Shown one piece after another: positions 52,559-60,834 of a DNA stretch of 64,000 nucleotides (position 1 is the stretch's first letter; each line of letters starts with the position of its first letter). The translations under genes were made by a program, and so were the position numbers. Under the pieces are notes generated by a model, which saw only the letters and a list, made by a program, of their open reading frames with translations, had not been told where the DNA came from and ran no database searches. This DNA is from Caulobacterales bacterium (lineage in GTDB: Bacteria; Pseudomonadota; Alphaproteobacteria; Caulobacterales; Caulobacteraceae). Location: positions 310,001-374,000 of the forward strand of contig JAEKKJ010000010.1 of assembly GCA_019510435.1 (NCBI GenBank). Reading direction: 5' to 3'.

Positions 52559-52595
52559 GCCCAGCGCCCCCTCCACCGCTTCGCGGTCCCCCGCC
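52559..52595. repeat. half copy of the GCGCCCCCTCCACC repeat
   Basis: AGCGCCCCCTCCACCGCTTCG followed by GCGGTCCCCCGCCGC matches one end of the 26391-26507 unit; the other half is absent. It separates the 3' ends of the glutamate dehydrogenase and the convergent regulator gene. Confidence 0.75.
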
Positions 52596-52597
52596 GC

Positions 52598-54010
52598 TCA
52601 CGCTCCCAGGCGGAACGGCACCGTGCGGCGCTCGTGTTCGGGCACGCTCAGGCGGCGGTCCACGGGCGGGAAGGCGCGCTGGGCGCAGTCGTCGCGTTCG
52701 CAGATGCGGCAGCTGACGCCGATGGGGGCGGCGGGGCCCTTCAGGTCGACGCCTTCGGAATAGACCAGCTCATGGGCGTTGGCGATGTCGCAGCCGAAGC
52801 CCAGGACGTAGCGCCGGTCCGGCGTCAGGTAGCTCTCCGAGCGCTTCACCACCGCCCGGGCCACGCAGAGGTAGCGGGCTCCGTCCGGCATGGCGGCCAC
52901 CTGCACCAGGAACCGGTCCGGCGCGGCCACGGCGTCATGCACGTTCCACAGGGGACACGCGCCGCCGAAGCGCGCGAAGCGGAACCGGGTGGCGCTGTGC
53001 CGCTTGGTGATGTTGCCGGCATAGTCCAGGCGCACGAAATAGACCGGCACGCCGCGCTGGCCGGGCCGCTGCAGCGTCGACAGGCGGTGGCACACCTGCT
53101 CCAGGCTGGCGCCGAAGTGGGCGGCCAGCTGCTCCACATCGTGGCGCCGTTCGCGCGCGAAGCCGGAAAAGGCCGTGTACGGCATCAGCAGGGCGCCGGC
53201 CGCGTAGTTGCCGAGGCCGATGCGGCAGACATCCACCGCCTCGCGGCTGCGGAACCGCGCCTGCTGCAGCTCGCGCTCGATCACGTCCGAGAGGCTGGCC
53301 ACCGCGATGTGGTAGGCCATCTGGAAGGCCCGGGTCTCCACCGGCTGGGCGGCGTTGACCCACAGCTCGTGGGCGACCGGATCGTAGCGCCGCATGACGT
53401 CGTCCATCCGGTCGTAGCGGACGGTGACGTTCAGCCGCTCGTGCAGATACATCTCCAGCCGCAGGTCGGCGGACGACGGCGCGGCCAGGCCGATTTCGCG
53501 CGCCAGGTCCTCGGCCGCGCGATCCAGGGCGTCGATATAGTTGTCCTTGAAGTGGAAGAAGTCGCGCACCTCCTCGTAGGGCAGCAGCGAGCTGGCCGCC
53601 GTCGCCTCGTCCAGGGCCACCGCCTCCTCGGTCAACTTCAGGCGCTCGGCGAGGCGGTGGTTGGCGCGGTGCAGGTCGAGGAACCGGCGCGCCAGCCCCG
53701 GCGCCTGCAGCACCGCCTGGCGCAGTTCGCTCAGCGGCACCGGGTCTTCCAGCGAGCCGCTGTCGGCCACCGCCTCGCGCAGGTCGGCGATCAGGCGCTG
53801 GTCGGCGTCCACCTCGAACAGCTCCGCCGGCGCCTGGAAGGTCTGCATCAGCCCCTGCAGCACCCGGTCGGTGACCGGCCGCTGGTTGGACTCGATCTGC
53901 GAGAGATAGCTGACCGAAACGCCCAGTTCCTGGGCGCAGGTCTCCAGCCGCCAGCCCCGTTCGCGGCGCAGCGCGCGGACCTTGGGGCCGACGTAGAGCT
54001 TGTAGCGCAT
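52598..54010 (-). CDS. XRE-type regulator with IrrE-like and DUF2083 domains (PrpR/RamB/ScfR type)
   Basis: The 470-residue regulator starts with a Cro/CI helix-turn-helix (VGPKVRALRRERGWRLETCAQELGVSVSYLSQIESNQRPV), a middle IrrE-like domain whose HExxH is degenerate (FQMAYHIAVASLSDVIERE near 240), and a C-terminal part with a cysteine pattern VSCRICERDDCAQRAFPP near 450. Relatives (PrpR, RamB) control short-chain-acyl or glyoxylate metabolism and often sense acyl-CoA. ATG 54010 abuts a TTTGC-N6-GCAAA dyad. The longer start (54025) overlaps it. Neighbouring aceA or prp genes are not in the window. Confidence 0.92.
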   Translation of the reverse strand: MRYKLYVGPKVRALRRERGWRLETCAQELGVSVSYLSQIESNQRPVTDRVLQGLMQTFQAPAELFEVDADQRLIADLREAVADSGSLEDPVPLSELRQAVLQAPGLARRFLDLHRANHRLAERLKLTEEAVALDEATAASSLLPYEEVRDFFHFKDNYIDALDRAAEDLAREIGLAAPSSADLRLEMYLHERLNVTVRYDRMDDVMRRYDPVAHELWVNAAQPVETRAFQMAYHIAVASLSDVIERELQQARFRSREAVDVCRIGLGNYAAGALLMPYTAFSGFARERRHDVEQLAAHFGASLEQVCHRLSTLQRPGQRGVPVYFVRLDYAGNITKRHSATRFRFARFGGACPLWNVHDAVAAPDRFLVQVAAMPDGARYLCVARAVVKRSESYLTPDRRYVLGFGCDIANAHELVYSEGVDLKGPAAPIGVSCRICERDDCAQRAFPPVDRRLSVPEHERRTVPFRLGA

Positions 54011-54026
54011 TTTGCAACTTCGCAAA
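54011..54026. promoter_or_regulatory. dyad TTTGC-N6-GCAAA, site 1 (at the regulator start)
   Basis: TTTGCAACTTCGCAAA is an inverted repeat with 5-bp arms and a 6-bp spacer lying directly before the regulator ATG. RamB-type sites contain a TTTGCAAA/AACTTTGC core, so autoregulation is likely by inference. Confidence 0.6.
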
Positions 54027-54140
54027 CGCGGGTATTCCGCGAGCCAATTCTTCGCACGAAGTCATTTGAGCTGCGAGGGAAAACGTCGCTTTCTGCGGAA
54101 CTGCGGGAGGGGCGCCAGGCCTACGCGGGATCGGCATGGG

Positions 54141-54156
54141 TTTGCTGACCTGCAAA
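54141..54156. promoter_or_regulatory. dyad TTTGC-N6-GCAAA, site 2 (before the MerR gene)
   Basis: TTTGCTGACCTGCAAA has the same arms and spacer length as site 1 and is 130 bp (start to start) away. It is 70 bp upstream of the MerR gene start, so that gene may be a target. Confidence 0.55.
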
Positions 54157-54225
54157 ACGGCGCCTCCGCCGTCGCCCGGACCTGGGGTCTGTGGCGCTCA
54201 TGCACCTCCCGATCGGATGGGAAAC

Positions 54226-54618
54226 ATGACCGGCGAGAACATTCACCACCTGCCCCGGCTCGGCATCGCGGGCGCCATGCGCATCTTCGGGCTCACCGCC
54301 CGCGCGCTGCGGTTCTACGAGGAGCGCGGCCTGGTGGAAGCCAAGCGCGACCGCCTCAACGCCCGCTATTACGACGCCGCCGCGCGGGTCCGCCTGCAGT
54401 GGATCTCGCGCCTGCGCCGCGCCGGCGTGGGCCTGGGCGAGATCGAGGCGGTGCTGGCCGCCCAGGACGACGCCGACGGCGGCCGCGCCTGCGCGCTGTC
54501 GGTGGTCGAACGCCGCCGGGCCGCGCTGACGGCCGAGCTGGAAGCGGTGGACGCCGTCCTGGCCGAGCTCAACACCGAGCCCTCCGGCGGCGCCGCCCGC
54601 CGCTACGGCCAGCGCTAG
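54226..54618 (+). CDS. MerR-family regulator
   Basis: The 130-residue protein has the MerR winged helix: HLPRLGIAGAMRIFGLTARALRFYEERGLVEAKRDRLNARYYD near residue 10-55, and a helical dimerisation end (VRLQWISRLRRAGVGLGEIEAVL, VERRRAALTAELEAVDAVLAEL). No effector Cys motif is obvious. ATG 54226 is preferred; 54217 would add MGN. It diverges from the XRE regulator and converges with purH over a repeat. Confidence 0.88.
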   Translation: MTGENIHHLPRLGIAGAMRIFGLTARALRFYEERGLVEAKRDRLNARYYDAAARVRLQWISRLRRAGVGLGEIEAVLAAQDDADGGRACALSVVERRRAALTAELEAVDAVLAELNTEPSGGAARRYGQR

Positions 54619-54620
54619 AA

Positions 54621-54765
54621 TTTCCCTCTCTTAATGGGGAGGGACAGATCGCGAAGCGATCAGGGTGAGGGGGCCACGACCGGGCGCGGCGCCTGGTCGA
54701 CTATTCCCCACCCGTCGCATCGCCTTCGGCTCGCGCCACCCTCCCCATGAAGGGGAGGGATGGGC
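54621..54765. repeat. CCCTCCCC-type palindromic repeat, copy 3
   Basis: TCCCTCTCTTAATGGGGAGGG opens the unit, an inner hairpin GATCGCGAAGCGATC follows, and CCCTCCCCATGAAGGGGAGGG closes it. It lies in the convergent gap between merR and purH and reaches to one base before the purH stop. Confidence 0.86.
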
Positions 54766-56358
54766 TCAGTGCCGGAAGACGCGCACGCCGGTGAAGACCA
54801 TGGCGAGGCCGCGCTCGTCGGCGGCCTCGATCACCGCCTTGTCGCCGATGGAGCCGCCCGGCTGGATCACCGCCGTGCAGCCGGCGTCCGCCGCCTGGAT
54901 CAGGCCGTCCGGGAACGGGAAGAAGGCTTCTGAGGCGCAGGCCGAACCCTTCAGGTCCAGGCCGAAGTCCGCGGCCCGCAGGGCCGCGATCCGCGCCGAG
55001 TCCTTACGGTTCATCTGGCCGGCGCCCACGCCCAGGGTCTGGCCCGCGCGGGCGTAGACGATGGCGTTCGACTTCACGTGCTTGGCGATCGTGAAGGCGA
55101 ACAGCATGTCGCGCACCTCCTCGTCCGTGGGCGCGCGCCGGGTCACCACCTGCAGGTCCGCCGGCGTCAGGCGCGCGGCATCGCGGCTCTGCACCAGGAA
55201 GCCGCCGGCCACCGACTTGAAGGTCTCGCCCGCGGCCAGGGCATCGGGGAGGGCGCCGGTGGTCAAGAGGCGCACGTTCTTCTTCTTTTTGAACAGCGCG
55301 ACGGCGTCCGCGTCGGCCTGCGGCGCGATCACCACCTCGGTGAGCAGTTTCAGGATCTCCTCGGCGGTCGCCGCGTCCAGCGTCTGGTTCAGGGCGATGA
55401 TCCCGCCGAACGCCGAGGTGGGGTCGCACGCCAGGGCCCGCAGGTAGGCGTCCTTCAGCGTCGAGCCGGTGGCCACGCCGCACGGGTTGGCGTGCTTGAT
55501 GATGGCGCAGGCCGGGCCGGCCGCCGGATCGAACTCCGCCACCAGCTCGAAGGCGGCGTCGGTGTCGTTGATGTTGTTGTAGCTCAGCTCCTTGCCCTGC
55601 AGCTGGGTGGCGGTGGCCACGCCCACCCGGGGGTTCGGGAAGCGGTAGAAGGCCGCCTCCTGGTGCGGGTTCTCGCCATAGCGCATGGTCTGGACCAGCT
55701 CGCCGGCGAAGGCCCGCCGGCGGGGCGCGGCCTCGCCGAGCGCCTGGGCGAACCAGGCGGAGATCGCCGCGTCATAGGCGGCGGTGCGGCCATAGGCGCG
55801 GGCCGCCAGGCGCTTGCGCAGGGCCAGGGAGGTGGCGCCCCCGTCGGCCAGCTCGGCCAGCACCTCGGCCATGTCCGCCGGCTCGGTGCAGATCGCCACA
55901 TAGCCGTGGTTCTTGGCCGCCGAGCGGATCATCGCCGGCCCCCCGATGTCGATGTTCTCGACGCAGGTCTCGTAGTCGCCGCCGGCGGCCACCGTCTGCT
56001 CGAACGGGTAGAGGTTGACGTAGACCAAGTCGATGGCCCCGATCCCGTGCGCCGCCATGGCCGCCCGGTGCTCCGGCGCGTCGCGCACGCCCAGCAGGCC
56101 GCCGTGCACCACGGGGTGCAGGGTCTTCACCCGCCCGTCCATCATCTCCGGGAAGCCGGTGAGGTCGGAAATGTCCTTCACGGCGATCCCGGCGTCCGCG
56201 ATCGCCTTGCGGGTGCCGCCGGTGGAGACCAGCTCGACGCCGCGGTCGGCCAGGGTCCGGGCGGCCTCGACCAGGCCGGTCTTGTCGCTGACCGAGAGGA
56301 GGGCGCGGCGGACGGCGACCTTGTCGGGGGCGGGGGGGAAATCGGGCGCGGCAGGCAC
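54766..56358 (-). CDS. purH: AICAR formyltransferase/IMP cyclohydrolase
   Basis: PurH performs the last two steps to IMP. The 530-residue bifunctional protein has the cyclohydrolase half with [34 protein letters not shown] and [28 protein letters not shown], and the transformylase half with [12 protein letters not shown] (near 215), [28 protein letters not shown] and the terminal [28 protein letters not shown]. The start is GTG 56358 with AAGGAG six bases upstream. A GANTC site (GAGTC) lies about 15 bp before the start. Confidence 0.97.
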   Translation of the reverse strand: MPAAPDFPPAPDKVAVRRALLSVSDKTGLVEAARTLADRGVELVSTGGTRKAIADAGIAVKDISDLTGFPEMMDGRVKTLHPVVHGGLLGVRDAPEHRAAMAAHGIGAIDLVYVNLYPFEQTVAAGGDYETCVENIDIGGPAMIRSAAKNHGYVAICTEPADMAEVLAELADGGATSLALRKRLAARAYGRTAAYDAAISAWFAQALGEAAPRRRAFAGELVQTMRYGENPHQEAAFYRFPNPRVGVATATQLQGKELSYNNINDTDAAFELVAEFDPAAGPACAIIKHANPCGVATGSTLKDAYLRALACDPTSAFGGIIALNQTLDAATAEEILKLLTEVVIAPQADADAVALFKKKKNVRLLTTGALPDALAAGETFKSVAGGFLVQSRDAARLTPADLQVVTRRAPTDEEVRDMLFAFTIAKHVKSNAIVYARAGQTLGVGAGQMNRKDSARIAALRAADFGLDLKGSACASEAFFPFPDGLIQAADAGCTAVIQPGGSIGDKAVIEAADERGLAMVFTGVRVFRH

Positions 56359-56524
56359 GGCATTCTCCTTCGAGTCACAAGGGAAATGCCCAGGCGAGCG
56401 GCGTGCGCGATGGGGCGCTATGGTCCCTGCGCTCCCCGGTGGTCGCCCACCTCAAATCGCCAGTCACGCGGGATGGGGGCGGGATAGGCCCGGGGGACCC
56501 AGCCGTCAACTCAGCGGCCCGCGG

Positions 56525-58186
56525 TCAGGACGCCGCGGGGGCCAGTTTCCAGCGGACACGGGCGCCGGAGTCGGCGCGGCGCTGGCCGTGCAGCACCAGC
56601 TGCTGGCCCGGTCGGCCCGCGCGGGGGGACGGCTCGACGGCGAAATCCAGCGCGTCGTTGCGCAGCACCCAGCCGCCCGCCTCGCCCTCGCGGCGCAGCA
56701 GGGCGCTGCGGCGGTCCTGGGAGACCAGGGCGCTGACCCCGGCCGCCAGCTGGAAGCGCAGGGTGAAGCCGATGAAGTGCCGGCCATCAGGGCCCTGCGC
56801 CTTGGCGGTGGGCGTGAGCCGGTCCTCGCCGCGCAACTCGCCGGCGGTGGTGTCCAGGTAGAGCCGGCGCTGGTGCATCAGGCCGTAGCGAGCCATCCAA
56901 CCGTGGTGCGCCAGGTCAAGCCAGACCGCCCCGGGCGCCTCATGCCGCTGGGCGTCGACGGCCAGCTCGGCGTCCACCAGGCGCGGGCCCAGGGCTGCGG
57001 CCGGGAAGCCGGACAGCAGCTCCCCGAACGCCGCCTCGCCCACCTGCACGGTGGAGCCCGCCTCGATCGTCCGGCCCGCCCCGGGCTCGATCAGCCGCCG
57101 GCCGCCGGCCAGCACCTCCAGGCTCAACGGATGGGCGCAGGCGGCCACAGCCCACGGTCCGGCGGGGGGCGCGACCACGTCGGCCATCACCTGCAGCGTC
57201 CGCGCATCCATCCGCTGATAGCCGCCAAGACCCGTCGCCACGGGCCGCTCGCCCGTCTCGTCCTGGGCGCGCGCGGCGGCCACATAGGAAGGCGTCAGCG
57301 GCGCGCCGCCGTGGAACGCAGCGAGGGTTCCGTCCGTCAGGGTGAAGAACCGCACGGCCGCCGCCAGCCGGTCCAGCGCCCGGGAGAGCGCCTCGGGACC
57401 CGCCAGGCCCCGCTGGCCCAGCGCCTCCTCCAGGGTCTGCAGGTCGAAGAGCAGCTCGAGGGCCAGGTCCGGCCGCCGGCTGCGGTGGCCGCCGTCGGCG
57501 TCCAGGGTGGCCGCCAGGGCGCGGGAAAGCCGCGTCAGCGCCCGGTCCAGCAGCCGCCGGGCCGCAGGGCCTCGCAGGGCCGACGCCGCCACAGCCGCGG
57601 CCGCCGCGCGCTCGGCGGCGTCGGCGGCGCCGCCTGCGCCCAGCAGCGCGCGGGCCTGGCGCAGCAGGTCGCTGGCGATCTGGGCGGTCTCCGCCTCCGA
57701 GGCCCGCGCCGCCAGGGTGGGCGCGGCGCAGGCCAGGTTGAACACCCGCCGCGCCATGACGCCCGGCGCCCAGGAAAAGGCGTTCCAGCGCCCGAACACC
57801 CGCCGCCAGTCCAGCACCAGCCGCAGGGCTTCGGCGGCGCCGTCGGGGCCGGTCGCCACCAGGCCGGGCAGCCAGTCGAAGCGGTGCAGCGCCTCAGCGA
57901 AGGCGCGGCTGGGGCTGGGGCGGTCCCACGGATCGCCCCGCACCCCGACCGCCAGGCTCGCGCCGGCCAGCACGAAGCCGCCCGCCAGGATGCGGCGGCC
58001 GTCCTCGGCGTCCGCAGGCCGGAAGTCGCGGGGCCGCACCTGGAAGCCGTCGGCGCGAGGGGCCCCGGCCAGGGCGCGGCCCGGCGGCGAGGCGCGCCAG
58101 TCCTCGGCGATGGCGCGCGTGACACCCACCCAGAGCGCCGGCGCAAGGGTCCGACCGGGAATGCGGATGGCGGGCGCGCCGGCCAT
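56525..58186 (-). CDS. heparinase II/III family protein
   Basis: The 553-residue protein matches the heparinase II/III-type alpha/alpha-barrel plus C-terminal beta-sheet family: WDRPSPSRAFAEALHRFDWL... GRWNAFSWAPGVMARRVFN in the barrel, and HPLSLEVLAGGRRLIEPGAGRT... FGELLSGFPAA, HHGWMARYGLMHQRRLYLDTTAGELRGEDRLTP in the beta part. No Sec signal is seen, so location is uncertain. ATG 58186 (8 bp downstream of rpe) gives the MAGAPAIRIPG start; longer frames run into rpe. Polysaccharide lyase activity is inferred only from family. Confidence 0.88.
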   Translation of the reverse strand: MAGAPAIRIPGRTLAPALWVGVTRAIAEDWRASPPGRALAGAPRADGFQVRPRDFRPADAEDGRRILAGGFVLAGASLAVGVRGDPWDRPSPSRAFAEALHRFDWLPGLVATGPDGAAEALRLVLDWRRVFGRWNAFSWAPGVMARRVFNLACAAPTLAARASEAETAQIASDLLRQARALLGAGGAADAAERAAAAAVAASALRGPAARRLLDRALTRLSRALAATLDADGGHRSRRPDLALELLFDLQTLEEALGQRGLAGPEALSRALDRLAAAVRFFTLTDGTLAAFHGGAPLTPSYVAAARAQDETGERPVATGLGGYQRMDARTLQVMADVVAPPAGPWAVAACAHPLSLEVLAGGRRLIEPGAGRTIEAGSTVQVGEAAFGELLSGFPAAALGPRLVDAELAVDAQRHEAPGAVWLDLAHHGWMARYGLMHQRRLYLDTTAGELRGEDRLTPTAKAQGPDGRHFIGFTLRFQLAAGVSALVSQDRRSALLRREGEAGGWVLRNDALDFAVEPSPRAGRPGQQLVLHGQRRADSGARVRWKLAPAAS

Positions 58187-58194
58187 CGGCGGCC

Positions 58195-58857
58195 TCAGCC
58201 CCGAAGGGCGGCGATATTGGCGGCGTAACGCTCCGCCCCGCCGCGGAAGACGGCGGTTCCAGCCACCAGGGCCGTGGCCCCGGCAGCGACACACAGTCGG
58301 GCCGTCTCCGGCGTCACCCCGCCGTCCACCTCCAGCGGAATGTCGCGTCCGGTGGCGTCGATCATCGTCCGCAGCCGCTCGATCTTGGCCAGCTGCGAGG
58401 TCATGAAGCTCTGGCCGCCGAAGCCCGGGTTGATCGACATCACGAGGATCAGATCCACCTCGTCCATCATCCACTGGATCACCGAGGGGTCGGTGGACGG
58501 GTTGAACACCACCCCGGCCTTCGCCCCCAGGCTGCGGATCAGCTTCAGGGTGCGGTTGAGGTGCGGCCCGGCCTCGGGGTGGACGCTGATATAGTCGGCG
58601 CCGGCCTTCACGAACGCCTCGATGTAGGGATCGGCCGGGGCGATCATCAGGTGGCAGTCGAAGGGGATCGCCGCGTGCGGGCGCAGGGCCTTCACCACGT
58701 CGGGCCCGATGGTGATGTTCGGCACAAAGTGGCCGTCCATGACGTCCACGTGGACCCAGTCGGCCCCCGCCACCGCGATGGCCCGCACTTCCTCGCCCAG
58801 GCGCGCAAAATCCGCCGCCAGGATGGAAGGGGCGATGAGGGGCGCGCGTGGGGCCAT
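58195..58857 (-). CDS. rpe: ribulose-phosphate 3-epimerase
   Basis: Rpe interconverts ribulose 5-phosphate and xylulose 5-phosphate. The 220-residue (beta/alpha)8 protein has APSILAADFARLGEEV at the start, WVHVDVMDGHFVPNITIGPDVVKALR with metal ligands His and Asp near 35, FDCHLMIAPADPYIEAF near 65, and SINPGFGGQSFMTSQLAKIERL with MEVDGGV-like EVDGGVTPE. It lies between rsmB and the heparinase-like gene on the same strand. Confidence 0.97.
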   Translation of the reverse strand: MAPRAPLIAPSILAADFARLGEEVRAIAVAGADWVHVDVMDGHFVPNITIGPDVVKALRPHAAIPFDCHLMIAPADPYIEAFVKAGADYISVHPEAGPHLNRTLKLIRSLGAKAGVVFNPSTDPSVIQWMMDEVDLILVMSINPGFGGQSFMTSQLAKIERLRTMIDATGRDIPLEVDGGVTPETARLCVAAGATALVAGTAVFRGGAERYAANIAALRG

Positions 58858-58915
58858 GGTTCCGCTTAGCCTGATGCGGGGGGCTGCGACAACGGCTGTG
58901 CGCGCGGGAGCCCGA

Positions 58916-60199
58916 TCAAGCGGTCTTCTTCAGCCGCGCGATGTAGAACCCGTCCAGCCCGCCGGGCCGATGATGCGGCAGGATGCGCAGCGTCGCATCG
59001 GGCCGCAGGCTGGCTTCGGGCGAGCCGCCCTCCCCGGCCGCGACCGGATCCAGGGCGAAGGCGGCATTGCGCGCCAGGAACGCGGTCACCTGCCCCTCGC
59101 CCTCCTCCGGCTCCAGGGAGCAGACGCAGTAGACCAGCCGCCCGCCGGGCTTCACGCGCCGCGCGGCGCTGTCCAGCAGCCGCGCCTGGACGGCGCAGAG
59201 CTTGGCGATGTCGGCGGGGCTGGCCACCCAGAGCACGTCGGGATGGCGGCGGAAGGTGCCGGTGGCCGAGCACGGCGCATCCAGCAGCACCGCGTCGAAC
59301 GTGCGCCCGTCGCGCCACTCGGCGGCGTCGGCCGCCACGGTCTCGGCGGCGAGGCCGGTGCGGGCCAGGTTCTCGCTGACCCGGCGCAGGCGCGCGTCCG
59401 AGCGGTCCACGGCGGTGACCTTGGCGCCGCCCGCGGCAAGCTGCAGCGTCTTGCCGCCCGGCGCCGCGCAGAGGTCCAGCGCGGTTTCCTCGGGCGTCAC
59501 GGCCAGCAGCCGGGCGGGGATGGCGGCGGCGGCGTCCTGCACCCACCAGCGGCCCTCGCCGAAGCCCGGCCAGGTCGAGATCTCGCCCTTCAACCCGGCC
59601 CGTAGCGTTCCGCCCGGCAGGACCTCCGCCTCCAGGGCCGCGGCGAGGTCAGCGTCGCCCGGCGCTCTCGGCGTCACGTCGGTGGCCGGCTCGGCGAAGA
59701 TCATGCCGACGATGGCGTCCGCCTCCGCCGGCCCATAGGCCGAGCGCCAGCGGGCGGCCAGCCACGCCGGGGCCGCCAGGGCCGGATCGTCCAGCGGCGG
59801 CGGCTCGCGCGACAGGCCGCGCAGCACCGCGTTCACCAGCCCCTTGAACGGCAGCCCGCCCTTCTGCGCGGCGGCCAGGTCCACGGTGGCGCCGACCGCG
59901 GCGTGCGGCGGGGTCTTCAGCACCAGCAGCTGGGCGGCGCCCAGGCGCAGCACATTGACGATCCGCTCCGGCGGCGGCTTCTTCAGTCGCGCCTGCAGGG
60001 CCGCATCGATGGGGCCGAGGTGGCGCAGCGTCGCCATGGCCAGGGCCCGGGCGAAGGCGCGGTCACGGGGCGGCAGGGCGTGCAGCGCCGGATGGCCGAG
60101 CCCCTCGTCCAGCCCGCCGCGCCGCTGCAGGGCGGCGGTCAGCACCTCGAGGGCGGCGGCGCGGGCGGCGAGGCCCGGAATGTCTTCAGCTTCACTCAC
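58916..60199 (-). CDS. rsmB: RsmB/NOP family rRNA cytosine methyltransferase
   Basis: The 427-residue protein has an N-terminal NusB-like RNA-binding domain (AARAAALEVLTAALQRRGGLDEGL... RLGAAQLLVLKTPPHAAV) and a C-terminal m5C methyltransferase with the SAM loop ALDLCAAPGGKTLQLA near 230, the motif DAPCSATGTFRRHPDVLW near 300 and the catalytic-Cys motif RLVYCVCSLEPEEGEGQ near 355. GTG 60199 (VSEAEDIPGLAAR) is preferred over the upstream in-frame codon at 60235, which reaches toward the divergent gene. rRNA target C967 of 16S is inferred. Confidence 0.93.
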   Translation of the reverse strand: MSEAEDIPGLAARAAALEVLTAALQRRGGLDEGLGHPALHALPPRDRAFARALAMATLRHLGPIDAALQARLKKPPPERIVNVLRLGAAQLLVLKTPPHAAVGATVDLAAAQKGGLPFKGLVNAVLRGLSREPPPLDDPALAAPAWLAARWRSAYGPAEADAIVGMIFAEPATDVTPRAPGDADLAAALEAEVLPGGTLRAGLKGEISTWPGFGEGRWWVQDAAAAIPARLLAVTPEETALDLCAAPGGKTLQLAAGGAKVTAVDRSDARLRRVSENLARTGLAAETVAADAAEWRDGRTFDAVLLDAPCSATGTFRRHPDVLWVASPADIAKLCAVQARLLDSAARRVKPGGRLVYCVCSLEPEEGEGQVTAFLARNAAFALDPVAAGEGGSPEASLRPDATLRILPHHRPGGLDGFYIARLKKTA

Positions 60200-60252
60200 G
60201 CGGCGCGGCGTGCCCTCTTGGGCCCGGCGGCGCAAGGGCCTAGATTTGGCGG

Positions 60253-60450
60253 ATGGACGACACGCCCGCCAACGCCGCCCCTCGCAAGGACCTCAGCCCC
60301 GCCGCGCGCCGCGCGCTGGAGGAGGCCGAGGCCCGCCGCCAAGCCGCCGCCGCGGACGCCGAACGCGCCCCGGAAGACGGCGGCCCCAAGGGCCCCGAGC
60401 CCACCCGCTTCGGCGACTGGGAACGCAAGGGCATCGCCGTCGACTTCTGA
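60253..60450 (+). CDS. DUF1674 protein (succinate dehydrogenase assembly factor 4-like)
   Basis: The 65-residue protein ends with GGPKGPEPTRFGDWERKGIAVDF, the signature of DUF1674/Sdh8 (SDHAF4), which in mitochondria helps flavinylated SdhA assemble and limits oxidant release. The N-terminus is an Ala-rich helix (LSPAARRALEEAEARRQAAAADAER). ATG 60253 starts 53 bp from the divergent rsmB start. The bacterial role is inferred from the family. Confidence 0.88.
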   Translation: MDDTPANAAPRKDLSPAARRALEEAEARRQAAAADAERAPEDGGPKGPEPTRFGDWERKGIAVDF

Positions 60451-60500
60451 AGCGCGGCGTTCATCCCCACGGCGGCCGCGCAGCAGCGCCATCCGTTAAA

Positions 60501-60631
60501 CCACGAACCACACGAACCACACGAACGGGCCAGCGCCTCCGCGAAGCGGCCATCCAAGCCTGTAGCGTCGGGGTGTCCGGCCGGGGCCTTGCCCCATCCA
60601 GGACCGTTCGTGTCGTTCGTGTGGTTCGTGG
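60501..60631. repeat. CCACGAACCACACGAACC inverted repeat, copy A
   Basis: CCACGAACCACACGAACC starts the left arm at 60501, ending CACACGAACGG (to 60528). The right arm CCGTTCGTGTCGTTCGTGTGG begins 60604 and ends GGTTCGTGG at 60631. The arms hold internal tandem ACACGAACC units. The tail ACAAATCTTAAGG resembles that of the AACCGCGG family. Confidence 0.9.
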
Positions 60632-60714
60632 ACAAATCTTAAGGACGGCGGACCGCTCCGCGACGGCGGGGCTAGTTCGCGGGCTCAGCGCCGCCGCAGG
60701 CGCTGTTTTTGGTC

Positions 60715-60799
60715 CACGAACCACACGAACCACACGAACGGACTCGAACGGCGCGGCCTCGGGTGACCGAGGCGCCCCAGTTCGTGTGGTTCGTGGTTC
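60715..60799. repeat. CCACGAACCACACGAACC inverted repeat, copy B
   Basis: The left arm (60715-60742) is identical to that of copy A; the right arm is shorter (CAGTTCGTGTGGTTCGTGG, 60779-60797). The tail TTCAAATGTCGGAGCC with a GC hairpin follows. Two copies lie in direct orientation 214 bp apart, so they could recombine. Confidence 0.88.
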
Positions 60800-60834
60800 A
60801 AATGTCGGAGCCTCCGCTGGCGCGGAGGCTGGAT

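Larger units (their letters stand above)
60451..60834. other. 384-bp gap holding two CCACGAACC repeats
   Basis: Between the DUF1674 gene and the pyrF stop no gene is seen. Two copies of a long inverted repeat fill most of it (60501-60631 and 60715-60799); each is followed by a GC-rich tail hairpin (CGGCGGACCGCTCCG, CCTCCGCTGGCGCGGAGG). The latter may terminate pyrF-side transcription. Confidence 0.7.

Noticed and set aside
47480..52576. Two long - strand frames (867 and 817 codons) over the glutamate dehydrogenase gene
   Set aside because: Antisense shadows of one very long, well-supported gene.
53290..53345. ImmA/IrrE metalloprotease function for the XRE regulator
   Set aside because: The middle domain lacks an HExxH motif (AYHIAVASLSD), so proteolysis is unlikely.
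60501..60799. CCACGAACC arrays as a tandem-repeat CRISPR or integron site
   Set aside because: Arms are inverted with internal short tandem units; no cas, integrase or attC-like features nearby.
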